Shown here: in pieces, positions 36,365 to 48,180 of the stretch
Layout: each line of letters begins with the position of its first letter
Position numbering within the stretch: position 1 is the stretch's first letter
The notes under the pieces: model-generated
What the model saw: only the letters and a program-made list of their open reading frames with translations
Database searches by the model: none
What the model was told of the DNA's origin: nothing
Made by a program: the position numbers and the translations under genes
Source: Paramacrobiotus metropolitanus
Lineage: Eukaryota > Tardigrada > Eutardigrada > Parachela > Macrobiotidae
Assembly (NCBI RefSeq): GCF_019649055.1
Contig: NW_026570263.1
Coordinates: 124,001-188,000, forward strand
Direction: 5' to 3'
DNA length: 64,000 nt

Positions 36365-38423
36365 TTAGTCGCACCGGACTTCCGCTTTATAGAGATCACT
36401 GGGCTCAAATCCCTGGCTCCACATGCCACGGTTCAGTTCGCGGTTGGTCTTATAAACACTGCCCCAGCGTCGCCGCTGGGTGAGAAACCGGTTCCTAGAC
36501 AACCACTGCCGGTACCACGCAAAACACGGATCACAGTGCTGCTTCTTGATCTCCAGCGGGGATGCGCCGAATTCCAGGGTCACAACACGCAGATCCAGCA
36601 AATACGAAAAGCTGTCCACCTCCACCGACTGTATGACGCACCTCTGGAATTTGACTACGCGCAGCTTCGGGGATGTGCTAAAGTCCAGGCTGCGTATTAC
36701 CAGACCTTGTTCGCACCGGTCGGCTCCAAACGCAATCATGTTAGTGAGCGCCATCCCGCGCAGTTTCCCAGTCATACGTGGGGTGTGACAGAACAGCAGG
36801 GAGAACTCGAGAATCTGAAAGCGTATAGGCTGCAGCGTTTGCGCGGTAATGTTTGGCGCATCATGCAGATGAAGAGCGGCAAAACGCGACGGCGGCTGCG
36901 CCATGCGGCGGAATGTAGTCAGGAGCTCTTCTTTCGTGGCAGTGGCGGTGTGGCATTCCACGGCGTAGTAGTGGTGATCCGTACTGCAGCGGTTGGGATC
37001 GTTGATGTTGTGCCGCCAGGAGATGTTGCAGTAGGACGAGAACTGTCGCTCACAATGATCCTTCGTAAACGGCTGCTCGTCGATGCTCGGTACTGGATAT
37101 AAGAATGTCGTGCCTGGATTGTATTCATTGACGGCGGCGTCTGCAAGAATTCGACCATGGTTTCAAAATCCAAACAACTAACTTGCTGTTATTCGACTAC
37201 AGACATTTAAGAACGGTCTATCAGCAAATGATTGCGAATTGCGCGGAAAAGAAACCAAACGCTTGCACCACCTTTCTCGCATCATCAGTTAATTGCCTCG
37301 ACCAGAAACCAGAATAAGCAGTCCGTTATAAAGTTACAGTTAATGGAGCGTTATATCCTAGTACCTTCGTTATCTGCATTTTCGGTGTGGGTTCCATAAG
37401 TCACGCAGACGCCACGATTCGGCACCACTGCAACGACCTTACGCGAGCAATTATACGCCGCTTTCAGTTTAGCCACATCCAGAAAACTCAGACCAAATCA
37501 CTGGCCCATCCATGGCGACGGGAAGCTAGCCTTGGAAACAAAAGCTGGTTTGTGGCGATCTGCGGCCACTTCCAAGCCGTATTGCATCAGCGACTCCTCG
37601 TCATAAGGCAGGCCGAAAGTGGTCATTCTCGTCATTATCTGGTAGTCCATGGCCGGGACAACGGTTTCATGTTGCCGGGAATTACACGGATGTGCTCGTC
37701 GCGATCCGGGCGACTGTGTTCGTGGAGAAATCCCAGCACGTGCAGCATTTCGTGCTGGATGATGCATCCTCATACGGGTTTCTCGGCCGTCAATACGCCC
37801 AATTCCCGAGTGACATCTGCTCGAACAAAAATCTTTCTGTTAATTTTAAATCCCAAAAAGGATTTTTATTATAAAATTACACGGCAGTAAATCCGTTTAT
37901 GCGTGCAACTGAAATGAACTGCTGTTCGGTGGTGCGCTTTCTAAAGGTCACGCAGTTGTTGGTTCGCCATTCGATGGAGTGGATCTCCTTCTTGATGGTT
38001 CTCCTTTCCGCGTCACCTGGAAAACTGGCTTGGTATTCGCTGACAAAATATAGATAAACGTGTCCATAAAATACGTACTGTTGTCAACTAACGCATTCAG
38101 CGCATCAAAATTAGATCTTATACGAGTAACTCACTGAATCCCCTCAGTTCGTAAGGAATACCCTGTCCGTTGTTGGGCCAGTAGCCGTTCGGTGAGAGGT
38201 AGCCCGTAGCGGAAAGAAAATGCCGGTATCCGCTGCTGTCCTCGTCGTCCCAGATGATGTCGTTCAGCCACACCAACTGGTCGTCTGGACCAATGAACAA
38301 GCAAGGCATGTACAGTAAAGTGCAGTTCCGACAAAAATACAGCTGGTGCTCACCTGACGGCGAGCAAAATGCCGTAGTAATCCACAATAGACAGGGCAAA
38401 CTTGCCGCGAGTGTCAACCGCAT
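36365..38423 (-). pseudogene. astacin-LRR-like protease pseudogene (copy A1)
   Basis: Retains the full five-exon layout of the family: 38423-38354, 38284-38135, 38016-37881, 37816-37365, 37140-36365. Exons 1, 2, 3 and 5 have the same lengths as the intact copy A6 (70, 150, 136 and 776 bases) and good splice sites. Exon 4 is broken: relative to A6 a 23-base deletion removes the third conserved Cys and shifts frame just before the zinc site, a further one-base deletion restores frame after it, so HExxH is read out of frame; the Met-turn reads SLMQYG instead of SLMHYG; and a CGA to TGA change stops translation at WMGQ. The signal peptide (MRLTLAASLPCLLW) and LRR-like exon remain open. Loss looks recent. 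Confidence 0.85.
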
Positions 38424-38759
38424 CGTCGTATCGCCGTGGTATTCACAAAATACTACGGTACTTCTGACTGAATTAAAGAAGCACAAAGAAAATACAAAAG
38501 CGCGAGCAACATTCAAAGAAAACATTTGCAGTCGCTTTGCGTATGAACTGTACACAGAAGTTACAGCAATCACCATTTTGATAATGAAGTGAGCACTGCC
38601 GGATAAACGTCATTCCCACGGTTCCGACAATCAAAGTCCCTGCACGCTCCCAGGCAAGCGTGCGCAATATCCTCAAAAATCCGATTGGATCGGCGGCTCA
38701 CGTGTCGCATGACTGCACGGATAGCGCTGTTGCCTAGATTTGACGTCTGTGGCCATCTA

Positions 38760-38775
38760 GCAGTTACTGATAGTA
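38760..38775 (+). promoter_or_regulatory. GATA-type site in the A1/A2 intergenic region
   Basis: CTGATAG at 38767-38773 within a block homologous to 47570-47765 (shared landmarks: gtgcgcaatatcctcaaaa, tttgacgtctgtg, ccatctagcag). Confidence 0.45.
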
Positions 38776-38844
38776 TCGCTACGTGTTCTTCTTGCGGAAG
38801 GTGAAAACGAGCATATTGTGGGTGTCGCATATTACGGGGAGTGC

Positions 38845-39605
38845 GTTGACAACTTGTAAAATCTATGCATACAAACAAGTGACGTAGGGACCGCTCAGAA
38901 ATAGGCTTGTATATATGGCTCCCAACGTGTTTGAGCGACCGGGTGTGCGGAGGTGCCAGCCACCTCGCATGTACACATACAAGTAGCCGATCGGCCCATC
39001 TGACTGCCAATCGATCTCCAAAATTTGGAAAACTTATCTTTCGTTTATCTCTCAACGGATCTTGCCAAACGACATGTCAGAAGATGTAGAATTAAATTTC
39101 AAACTTTTTAATAGCTAGCAGGTGACTATTTATGGCGAATCAAGAAAGTTGTGGCTGTTTTAGTTTCTCGTAGACATAGCATAGGGCCGTGCGAGGAGGC
39201 GTTGCTTCCACCCCATGTTAAGTCTACGAGAAACTAAAACAGCCATAGCTGTCTTGATTCGCCATAAATAGCCACCTGCTAGCTATCAAAAAGTTTGAAA
39301 GTTAATTCTACATCTATTGGTATATCGATGGGCAAGATCCGTTGAAAAGAAAATGAAAGATGAATGTTTAAAATTTCGAGATCAACTGGCAGCTGGTCCA
39401 GCTACTTGTTTGTATGCGTGCAAAGGGGTGGAGTTACATGCATACACGTAAGGGCCTTACGTGGATGGATTTTTGGCACCGTCTTCATACACGCATACAT
39501 CTAGTTTGCGCGGCAGCGAATCGCTGCATCGTGGGTTCGGCCGTGACGTCACGTGTTTGTATGTATAGATTTCGTGTATAGATGAAGTTTGCAAACGCTA
39601 ACCCA
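38845..39605. mobile_element. foldback element with arms of about 300 bases
   Basis: Two inverted arms meet at a spacer of about 40 bases (near 39170-39212). The inner arm is nearly perfect (GCTAGCAGGTGACTATTTATG, 39113 onward, against its complement ending near 39285); the outer parts are about 75-80 percent similar out to GATTTC/TAAAATC-like ends near 38860 and 39580. Comparison with the A6/A7 intergenic region (47389-47932), which lacks this block, shows it is an insertion. Exact ends are approximate and no coding frame is present. Confidence 0.65.
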
Positions 39606-39757
39606 CTATTGTGAATGCTGCGTACTGCACACATACATTCTGCCGCGAATGTACCATACATCTCTGCAGACAACAGTTCTACGTATTAGACTGTTTGTCG
39701 CGCGTCGCTCTTACTTATTTCCGGTTGGAAACAACGGTTTCCGTCTACAGAAAAACG

Positions 39758-40515
39758 ATGCAACTGTCCCTTTGCTGGATGAGCTTGGTGGCTATTGTGG
39801 ACTGCAGGCGCGTTGCCTGCTCAAGCCGGTAGGATATTTCTCTGCCATACTAGAATAGCAGCTCCTGTCAGTTTCTTGTTGGATGTCGTTTCTGATCAGA
39901 ATCTTCTACATACATATTTCTGCTCAGTTGGGCTAGTATGATCATCGCTCGCTGTGGAGTGCTACACAGCGACCGTTCCAAAAATCGCACTGGAGGTCTC
40001 GTTCAGGCGCATGGCGCAGCCGCCGACGCGCATGATTGAGCTGGTTCTCCATGATTCACCGCATGTTAACGGTGAAACCCTGGAACAAATCCGCTGGCAG
40101 GTGCTGGACCCAGCCGCTTAACGGGGAAACTGCGCGGAATGGCACTGGGCAATATGCCGCGTTCCAGGCCAACGAATGCAGCAGTGGTCTGGTTACATGC
40201 CGGCTGGATTTCAGCACGTCGCACAAGTTGCGCGTCATCATATTTGACCGGTGCGTGATACTGGCGGTGGAGATTGACAGTTTCTTCTATCTGCTGGATC
40301 TGCGAGTGTTAACACTGGAGTACCACGCAGCAGTGGTAGAGGTCAAGAAGCAGTACTGTGATCCGAGTTTTGCTTGGTATCGGCGCTGGTTATCCCGAAA
40401 CCCGTATTTGAACCTAGATCGCGGATCGAGGACGATCGCGGACGTTGATCGTGGATTGTCGAACCCGGCGTTTGCGCACAATGCTCTGTACATGGCGGAT
40501 ATCGGGTGCGACTGA
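39758..40515 (+). pseudogene. truncated astacin-family copy (A2): exon 1 joined to part of exon 5
   Basis: Starts with a family-type first exon (39758-39829; MQLSLCWMSLVAIV..., ending in CTCAAGCCG before GT). Intron 1 sequence related to copy A7 follows to about 39910, then jumps to the middle of exon 5 at about 39965. The LRR-like part is open at the end (FSTSHKLRVI to YMADIGCD, stop 40515) but has an internal deletion relative to A11 (after GGCAGGTGCTGGA). Exons 2-4, and so the protease, are missing. Confidence 0.7.
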
Positions 40516-41126
40516 TAAAGCCCCTAAATAATCTGTAATTTTAAAACGCTCTGGAGGTCGGCCAGTTCTTTGAATTGTGATGTCGGACGACAACAGCACC
40601 TTCCCTTTTAGCACACACTGCACAACCAGTACTTCCGCATGTTTGTGTGCCTGATTATGTTCATGCTTCATTCGTATCCGGTCGTATGTAAAGCTACCGG
40701 AAAAGCCTGGTTATACAAATAAAAAGTGTACGCTCTTATAAATTTGTTTGTACAAAGGTCACACATAATGCTTATAGTTTGCAGCCTGTTTTTGCTGCAA
40801 CCGGTCTTGCAGTACTTGCTAGTTAGTCTTCGTTTCGACTTTGGCTGTCTACCTCACCGGAAATTGTTGTGAATAAATCTTCACCAGAAACGCTGAGGCA
40901 GTTAATCCACTAAGCAGCAACGCGATGGACACAGACTTGCAATTGGTTCCCAATAAATAATTTTTAATTGGTGCCGTGGCAAATTTTTTGAGCGTTTCGC
41001 GATGGTTGAAAGAATTCCACTTCCTGATCTTCTGTATTAAGGCGTTAAACGAATTGGCGATGCAGTTATCCAGTTCTTCAATGATCACTAAGCAGATATG
41101 TGTCCAATTTTTCAAGATCCTCGATC
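40516..41126. other. no gene recognised
   Basis: Spacer after A2; no coding pattern. Confidence 0.4.
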
Positions 41127-41262
41127 TACAGCCTTTTTGAGACAACGTTCAAGTCTAGCAGTAGTCAGAGGCAGAGCTGTTTTGGGTATTCTTAGCACAC
41201 GTCCTAAAACCACGAAGGACACTAACGATTTTGGATGTTTTTTAATGTTTAAAATTTAATTC
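41127..41262 (+). mobile_element. LINE 3' end fragment
   Basis: Plus-strand remnant reading FLRQRSSLAVVRGRAVLGIL and then NDFGCFL before a stop, like the tails at 11333 and 26115. Confidence 0.65.
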
Positions 41263-42775
41263 TGTGAATTAGTGTAAAATGTGCGCTCGCCTATTGACAC
41301 ATGCGCTGACGGATGCCGAATCTACCATTTTTCAAAATGATGAGGAAGGAAAACCATCAAAGAAGCATTAGGAGAAAGTACACATAATTGAATGGCGCAC
41401 CAGCAACGAGCTGAAACCCGAACATGCCGTGAACCGTCAAAGCGGGTTCAAGCCAGTGAAACTTTTTCGATAATCTAGGACGACAGTCCATTCAGGTGTT
41501 ACACTAAAGGACGAGTGAACAACTGGCCTCCAAGACATTATACTGCGCGCTCAAAATGTCAGCAAAACCGAAAAATGGGCACCGAACGGCTGTTCGGTCG
41601 GGGATAGCCGGTCGTGGTCTCGCTACTGTTGCCACGATCCAGGGATGTCATCAAGCGGTAAAACACGGATCTCTTGGATCAGCCAACTCGCTGTTATAGT
41701 CAACGTCATATATAACTGATGTCGTTAATCAGAAAAATATGGTCTTTGGGATTAACAAATTCGCTGCTGTTGTCGTCGTCCCCAACAATGTCCTGGAACA
41801 AAACATGACCTTTTGTAATCAACGAACCAGTTAACAAAAACGTTTAACACAGACTCTAGTGATCGCAAAAGCCGAAACGCTGCCAGATTAAGGAATAGCG
41901 CTTGCTAACGGCGAGGAGGTCCCCATCAAATAGCATAGAAAGATCACACTGTGCAGTTCGTTTCCGTTCAAAATGAGACAAAACCATATGACGATGGGTA
42001 ACCCTAAAGACGCAACACATTGTATGCTGTGTTTATTTAAGAATATACAAAATACAAATACCAAAAAAGGAATCTTGCAGCTACTCTGTATAGTTGTGTG
42101 CTTTAGTGAAAAAACCGCTCCAGCGCTTGTCATCTTAGCTTTTCAGCAAAAAAATTTCATTGCTGTTTTTGGTTCAATGTAGTTGGCGCATTCTTCGCAA
42201 AGAATTTCGTAAGTTAGACTTCCGCCAAATTATATCGTAACACGAGACTGTTACCCAGTTTGTACTAGCATTGCGGTACTTATTAAAGTTTAACCATATA
42301 CTATCGACGACGGCAGACTTCACTAATCATAAGCGCAGTGCACCGGACCCAGACATCACACCGCAGTTGATTCATTTATACGTTTGCACTGCTTTAATTT
42401 TATCTACTCAGTAGTGCTTCGCGCTCAGTTGCGGGGAAACTCATAACTGCGTGTTAAGCCGCTGACGCGCAGTCAACTTTATTAGTTAATCATGCTTATC
42501 CAGCAAGTGCAGTTCCCAGTTTACTTCCCTACATTATATAGCGAGGAGAACCATCAAAGAAGCGTTGCAAATTACTGACAGCCACGCCAGTAAATGCTTG
42601 CTATTTGAACGAGTCCCTCAGCATCAATCCCAATGAGCGTCACGATTGACTCCGATCAACGTAGTCTTTGTCAGTAGGTTAGAATAACGATTCATTTCGG
42701 AGTACAAGGGAAGACCAATGAAAAATTTGTGTTCCTTCGCATCGTACTGCGCACTCATCCGGTCCGTGTAGCACA
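41263..42775. other. no gene; short relic of an astacin-family exon 2 at 41765-41805
   Basis: On the minus strand 41765-41805 reads DIVGDDDNSSEF, resembling DIIWPDADDNSSAL of the propeptide exon. No other exon is found nearby. The rest is featureless. Confidence 0.4.
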
Positions 42776-43143
42776 TTAGGGATATCGTGTCCGCTGGTGG
42801 TCAGCGAGCGGTTGCTCGGTGTGTGCGGGATGGCTGACAGAGCCCGAGGGCACCATTTCCAGTGCACTGCTGTTGTCGTCGGCATCCGGCCAGATGATGT
42901 CGTTAATCGCCAGACGACGGATAGCCAAATCGTGCTCGTAATCCTCGTCTGTTCTTCGGCGGTTGTTATACGAGCCTGTTGGATCAAAGAACAAGTAAAA
43001 AAATTACATTCCGTTTGCAGTTAAAGCGAAGACGCTGACCGGTTAAGATACAGCTAATGCGTACCTGGCCGCGGGTAGCTGTCCGCGAAAACTCCCGTAG
43101 TCCACAGGATCAGCGCAAGACTTGCCGCAAGTGCCCAGCGCAT
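42776..43143 (-). CDS. stand-alone astacin propeptide-like secreted protein (copy A4)
   Basis: Two exons, 43143-43065 and 42975-42776, phase 1, 92 residues. Exon 1 is a signal peptide (MRWALAASLALILWTTGVFADS). Exon 2 carries the family's NDIIWPDADDNSS segment, whose Asp corresponds to the aspartate-switch residue (FxGD) that caps the zinc of latent astacins. The frame then ends at HQRTRYP. The start of the mature protease, GHDIPNVLHGP, is still recognisable but in another frame, and no catalytic exon follows. Upstream sequence is shared with copy A8. Either a truncated pseudogene or a secreted free propeptide; the retained open frame in two copies makes the latter worth testing. Confidence 0.5.
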
Positions 43144-44094
43144 CTCCAGTGTATCAATGAAAGGAGCTGCTTTCCCCTGGAAATCCGTAGAAAACACAAT
43201 AAAGCACAGGAAAAGAAGCTTAGCGGAAAAGATGTTTATATAAAAGCTCACGATCGCTTCGCAAAGCCTACTGCCGCAAGTGCTCGACATTAATTTTGAA
43301 ACGTTGTCGTGGAAACCAGCACTGTCTAATTTAGTCAGCGATATTACTTAAATGACGCAGACCATAGTACTTATTACGAGTAACACGGCATTCCAACTGC
43401 TAGGGTATTTCTTGTATAGCTCGCAACATGAAGCCGGTTCAGTGCATTGATATAAAATACCACGAATTCGATACCGAGATCAAAGGCAATAATACAAGCC
43501 AGCCACAAGCGAAAACATAAGCACTGTACTTATATGGGGCCGAAACCAAACACGGTAACACCGTTCCCTTGTACTGCTGCCCTCACCCGCCTGGTGAGTG
43601 TGGCGTAGTGGCCGAACATGGCCCTAATGTACCGCGCCTGATTTAGCCATATGTATTGCCGTAAGCATTAAAGCAGCCCTTGTCGTTACAATTCCGTGGT
43701 CGCCTTTTCCAGCCTGTATATGTATACAAACAGCGCGGCACTTGCTAGAGGCTTTGGTCGCCATAGTGATCAGGGCGTCCGAATGAGGAGAGGGTATAAT
43801 GGGCTCGAAGTATCGCAGCAAGCGGTATTAACCGTTCTTGGAAGCCGTGCCCATGAAGTGCTAGCATCACCATTTCCGCTTAGTACAAGTACCTCGTACA
43901 AAGTGTTGGACTCCAAAAAGAGGAAACCATCCAATGCGCATTCGCGCCACCATTCAATGTGTCCTGTTGTCTTGAAACGTCTCGATCTCTGTATCGTTAT
44001 TTAGTCGAACCGGTTTACTGGTCCATTACGTTGCGCAAGCTCATAAGTAGTCGGTTAATTACAATTAATGGAGGGTCATATGTCTCTGTAGTAC
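43144..44094. other. no gene recognised
   Basis: Upstream of A4; related to the upstream region of A8 over the first few hundred bases (for example ataaaagctcacgatcgctt in both). Confidence 0.4.
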
Positions 44095-44775
44095 CTTCAT
44101 TATCCTCATTTGCAGTGTCGGCTGCAGCAGTCCCGCAGGCGTTGCGATGTGGCACCACTACAACATCCTTAGGTGAACAATTATACGCTGCCTTCAGTTT
44201 CGCCACATCCAGAGAGGGCTCAGACCAACCCGTTGGCCCATCCTGCGCGACGGCGAGCCTTGGATATAAAAGCCGGTTATTCGGGATCTGCGGATACTTC
44301 CATGCTGTCGTTCATCAGCGACTCTTCCCCATACGGCAGACCGCAAGTGACCATTTTCGTTATCTGCGATTTACATTTGCTCGGGCAGAAATCTTCCTGT
44401 TGATTTAACATTCAAAAAGAATTCTAATTAGATGAACCTTATACAGCTGATTATCCGTTGTGGCGCGCAAAGGACATGAACTGCTGCGCGGTTGTGCGCT
44501 TTGTAAAGGTCACGCAATTACTGGTGCGCCATGCAATGAAGGGGATTTCTTTTCGATGCTTTTTCTTTCCTGGTCGCTTGGAAATTAGCTTGTTAACCAT
44601 TAATAAAAATTAATATAGAAAAAGGTGACCACTATCACGGTCAACGCTGGCGAATCAAAATATAGCTCACTGAATCCTGCGAGTTTGTAAGGAATGTTTT
44701 TGTCCGTTGTTGGGCCAGTAGCCGCCCGGTGCGAGTTAGCCCGTTGAGGATATGAAATGTCGGCATCCGCCGCCT
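44095..44775 (-). pseudogene. astacin-family relic (copy A5): parts of exons 2 to 4
   Basis: On the minus strand the 3' part of exon 2 (about 44775-44666: GGCTACTGGCCCAACAACGG and following), exon 3 (about 44588-44453) and the 3' part of exon 4 (to 44095) can be aligned with A6. The zinc-binding part of exon 4 is missing, the exon 4 acceptor AG is lost, and frames are broken. Exon 1 and exon 5 are absent. Confidence 0.7.
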
Positions 44776-45205
44776 CGCTTTTGCGGTCATAGTAGTATTT
44801 TCGATACGGTTTGGGAAACGCCCATTTGACAATATCCATTGCAAAGGATGGAAGAGCATCGAAACAAACAGTGCGTAAAAACATTTGAGGCGACTGCCGT
44901 TTGCCGATCGCGAACACTTTACCGATGTTTGTGCTAAAGCATCAATGCACCATCCCGGCTGAAACTCTACAGTTTGTATTTTTATATTGCCGAACTCAGC
45001 CTTCTTCGGCAGCTCTACAGATACCGTACAGTCAGCCAGTTGCGCATGTGTCAACGTCACCAAATTGCCAACGCCATCAAAATATCAAGCGTGGCAAGCG
45101 ATTGCCATGCGGTACATAAGTAATACGAAGGGCGTTTTTGATTTAATTTTAATTTATTCTCAGGATACGACTAAGGCAGCATTTTGTTCGGCTGAGAGCT
45201 AAGCG
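44776..45205. other. no gene recognised
   Basis: A minus frame at 44790-45063 (MVTLTHAQLADCTVSVELPK...) runs into the A5 relic but resembles nothing else in the window; possibly unrelated inserted sequence. Confidence 0.35.
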
Positions 45206-47388
45206 TCAGTCACATGTAACATCCGCCCGATATAGATCACTAGGTTCAAATCCCTGGCTCCACATGCCGCGATTCATTTCGCGGTTGGTCTTGTAGACAC
45301 TGCCCCAGCGTCGTCTCTGGGTGAGAAACCGGTTCCTGGACAACCACTGCCGATACCACGCAAAACACGGGTCACAATGCTGCTTCTTGATCTCAACCGG
45401 GGATGCTCCGAATTCCAGAGTCATAACACGTAGATCCAACAAATACGAAAAGCTGTCCACCTCCACCGACTGTATAACGCATCTCTGGAATTTAACTACG
45501 CGCAGTTTCGGGGATGTGCTAAAGTCCAGGCTGCGTATTGCCAGACCCTGTTCGCACCGGTCAGCTCCAAACGCAATCATGTTGGTGAGCGCCATTCCGC
45601 GCAGTTTCCCTGTCATGCGATTGGTGTGACAGAACAGCATGGAGAACTCGAGGATCTGAAAGCGCAATGGCTGCAGCGTCTGCGCGGTAATGTGTGGCGA
45701 ATCGTGCAGATGAAGAGCAGCAAAACGCGCCGGCGGCTGTGACATGCGACGGAAGGTGGCCAGGAGCTCTTCTTTCGTGGCAGCGCCGGTGTGGCATACC
45801 ACGGCGTAGGAGTGGTGATCCGTACTGCAGCGATTTGGATCGTTAACGTTGTGCCGCCAGGAGACGTTGCAGTGGGACGAGAACTGCCGCTCACACTGCT
45901 CTGGCGTGAATGGCTGTTCGTCGATGCTCGGTACGGGATATAAGAATGTCGTACCTGGGTTGTATTCGTTAACGGCTGCGTCTGCAAGAATTCGACCATG
46001 GTTTCAATATCCAAAAAATTCATTTACTGTCATAATGTCATTTGACTACAGAAATTTAAGATCAGTCTACCAGTAAATGGTAGAAAAATGGTGATTCGGC
46101 GAAAAAAAAATTTAACGCGCCCAACTCCTTTCACGCCGAGCGCACTACGTTTTTAGATGAAGTCGGTCCCGTTTACCGGTACCATCAGTGAACTGCCTCG
46201 ACAAGAAGACACAGTCGGTTACAAAGTTACTATTAATGGAACGTTATAACCCAGTACCTTCGTTCTCTGCATTTGCAGTGTTGGTTGCACCAGTCACGCA
46301 GACGTCGCGATTCGGTACCTGTACAACATTTTTACGCGAGCAGTTATACGCCGCCTTCAGTTTAGCCACATCTAGTGTGCTAAGGCCAAATCGCTGACCC
46401 ATCCAGCGCGACGGCGTACCAGCCTTGGATACAAAAGCTGGTTTGTAGCGGTCTGCGGCCACTTCCAAGCCGTAGTGCATCAGCGACTCCTCATCATACG
46501 GCAGGCCAAAAGTGGCCATTCTCGTCATTATCTGGTAGTCCATGGCCGGGACCAGCGGTTTCATGTTGCTGGGAATTACGCGGATGTGCTCGTCGCGATC
46601 CGGCCGACTGTGCTCATGGAGGAATCCTAGAGCGTGCATGATCTCGTGCTGGATGATGCCCGGTGTCAAACAGTCCGGATGCAGCCTCACACGGGTTTCT
46701 CGGCCGTCAATGCGCCCAATTCCCGATTGACATCTGCTCGGACAAAATCTTTCTGTTAATTTTAAATCCAAAACGAATTTTTATTATAAAATTACACGGC
46801 TGTAAATCCGTTTATGCGTGCAATGGAAATGAACTGCTGTTCGGTTGTGCGCTTTTTAAAGGTCACGCAGTTAGTGGTCCGCCATTCTATGGACGAAATT
46901 TCTTTTTCGATGATCTTCCTTTCCCCGTCATCTGAAAAACTGGCTTTGTAATCGCTGATAAAATAGAGATTAAAATTGTCAATAAAACTTGGGTATTTAC
47001 ATTCCTGTCTACGTACTAACGCATTAAACTTTCAGTGAATCAAAAATATGTCGTTATACGAGTGAGTTGCTCACTGAATCCCCTCAATTCGTATGGAATA
47101 TCCTGTCCGTTGTTGGGCCAGTAGCCGTCCGGTGAGAGGTAGCCCATTGCGGACACGAAATGACGGTATCCGCTGCTGTCCTCGTCGTCCCAGATGATGT
47201 CGTTCAGCAACAGCAGTTGGTCGTCTGGACCAATGAGCAAGGCAGAAATGTAAAGTAAAGGGCAGTTTAGACAACATAAAAACGCTGACCAGGTTAAAAT
47301 ACTTAACAAAGTGTATACCTGATGGAGAGCAAAACGCCCCAGTAATCCACATTAGACACGGGAAACTTGCCGCCAGTGTCCACCGCAT
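45206..47388 (-). CDS. astacin metalloprotease with C-terminal LRR-like domain (copy A6, intact)
   Basis: Five exons: 47388-47319, 47224-47075, 46931-46796, 46733-46258, 45981-45206; phases 1-1-2-1; 535 residues. Signal peptide MRWTLAASFPCLMWITGAF; propeptide with LNDIIWDDED (aspartate switch); mature start GYWPNNGQDIPY; catalytic [19 protein letters not shown], the full astacin zinc signature; Met-turn SLMHYG; four Cys at the astacin positions. Exon 5 adds about 258 residues: a Cys-rich segment (QCERQFSSHC), repeats of LRR type (LRVVKFQRCVIQSVEVDSF, then LLDLRVMTLEF) and a cap CDPCFAWYRQWLS like an LRR C-terminal cap. Predicted secreted zinc endopeptidase. Divergent from relic A7 with a 544-base intergenic region. 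No break seen. Confidence 0.87.
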
Positions 47389-47699
47389 CGTCGTAGTATT
47401 ACAGAAAACTACTTCTGACTAAATTAAAGAAAAACGAAGCAAAATAGGCACGAGCAACATTCAGTAAAAATATCTGCAGTCGCTTTGCGTGTGAACCGTA
47501 CGCATAAAATACAACAAGAAATGGTCAGCATTTTGGTAGTAAGTGAGCACTGCTGTAATTCCCACAGTTTTCGACAAATCAAAGTCTCTGCACACTCAAA
47601 GACATGCGTGCGCAATATCCTCAAAATTCCGATATGATCGTCGGCTTAAATGTCGCATGGCTGCTGATAGCGCTGCCGTCCACATTTGACGTCTGTGAC

Positions 47700-47725
47700 C
47701 ATCTAGCAGTGGCTGATACCATCGC
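47700..47725 (+). promoter_or_regulatory. GATA-type site in the A6/A7 intergenic region
   Basis: CTGATA at 47713-47718 in GTGGCTGATACCATCGC, matching GTGGCTGATAACATCGC upstream of A10 (51133-51149). Confidence 0.45.
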
Positions 47726-47931
47726 CACTGATTTTCGTTCTTCCGGATGGTGAAAACGAACATATTGCGGGTGTACTCATAGAAAATTGTGAATATTGCG
47801 TACATTCTTTGCTGCAGATGTACCGTACACCTCTGCGAGCATCAGTTTCATTTTGCTTTTCGTGCATAGTTTTTTTTTCCGGTTGGTAACAAGGGCGGCA
47901 TTCAAATTTTCTTTCCTTTTACAGAACGACG

Positions 47932-48180
47932 ATGTACTGAAAGAATTTAGTGGCTATTATGAGGCGCGTTATCTGCTCAGTCCGGTAGGGTTATTTCTGT
48001 ACCAGTTTACTAGAATAGCAGCGCGTTTCAGTTTCTCGTTGGGTGTTATTTCAGAACAGAATCTTCTATTGCTTAATAATACCATCTGGGAGGAGAGCGA
48101 CAGCTGCGGACTCCATAAATTCTTTTTCCGGTACGGGTCATGTCTCAACGGATAGCTGTTGGCCAAATAGTATTCCTTAA
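47932..48180 (+). pseudogene. astacin-family relic (copy A7): exons 1 and 2
   Basis: Exon 1 homology (ending GTCCG before GTAGGG) has a stop at its third codon. Exon 2 (from about 48061) reads LLLNNTIWEESDSCGLHKF, the propeptide segment, then decays over the YWP...IPY segment. No later exons follow. Confidence 0.7.

Noticed and set aside
36365-36425. tRNA-like B-box wording near the end of copy A1
   Set aside because: It is coding sequence of exon 5, repeated in copy A6, with no A-box or cloverleaf.
36350-37102. Plus-strand frame of 250 codons
   Set aside because: Antisense shadow of exon 5 of copy A1; the minus-strand frame matches the other family members.
44790-45063. Frame MVTLTHAQLADCTVSVELPK and onward as a gene start
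   Set aside because: It runs directly into the broken A5 relic and shows no signal peptide or relation to other copies.
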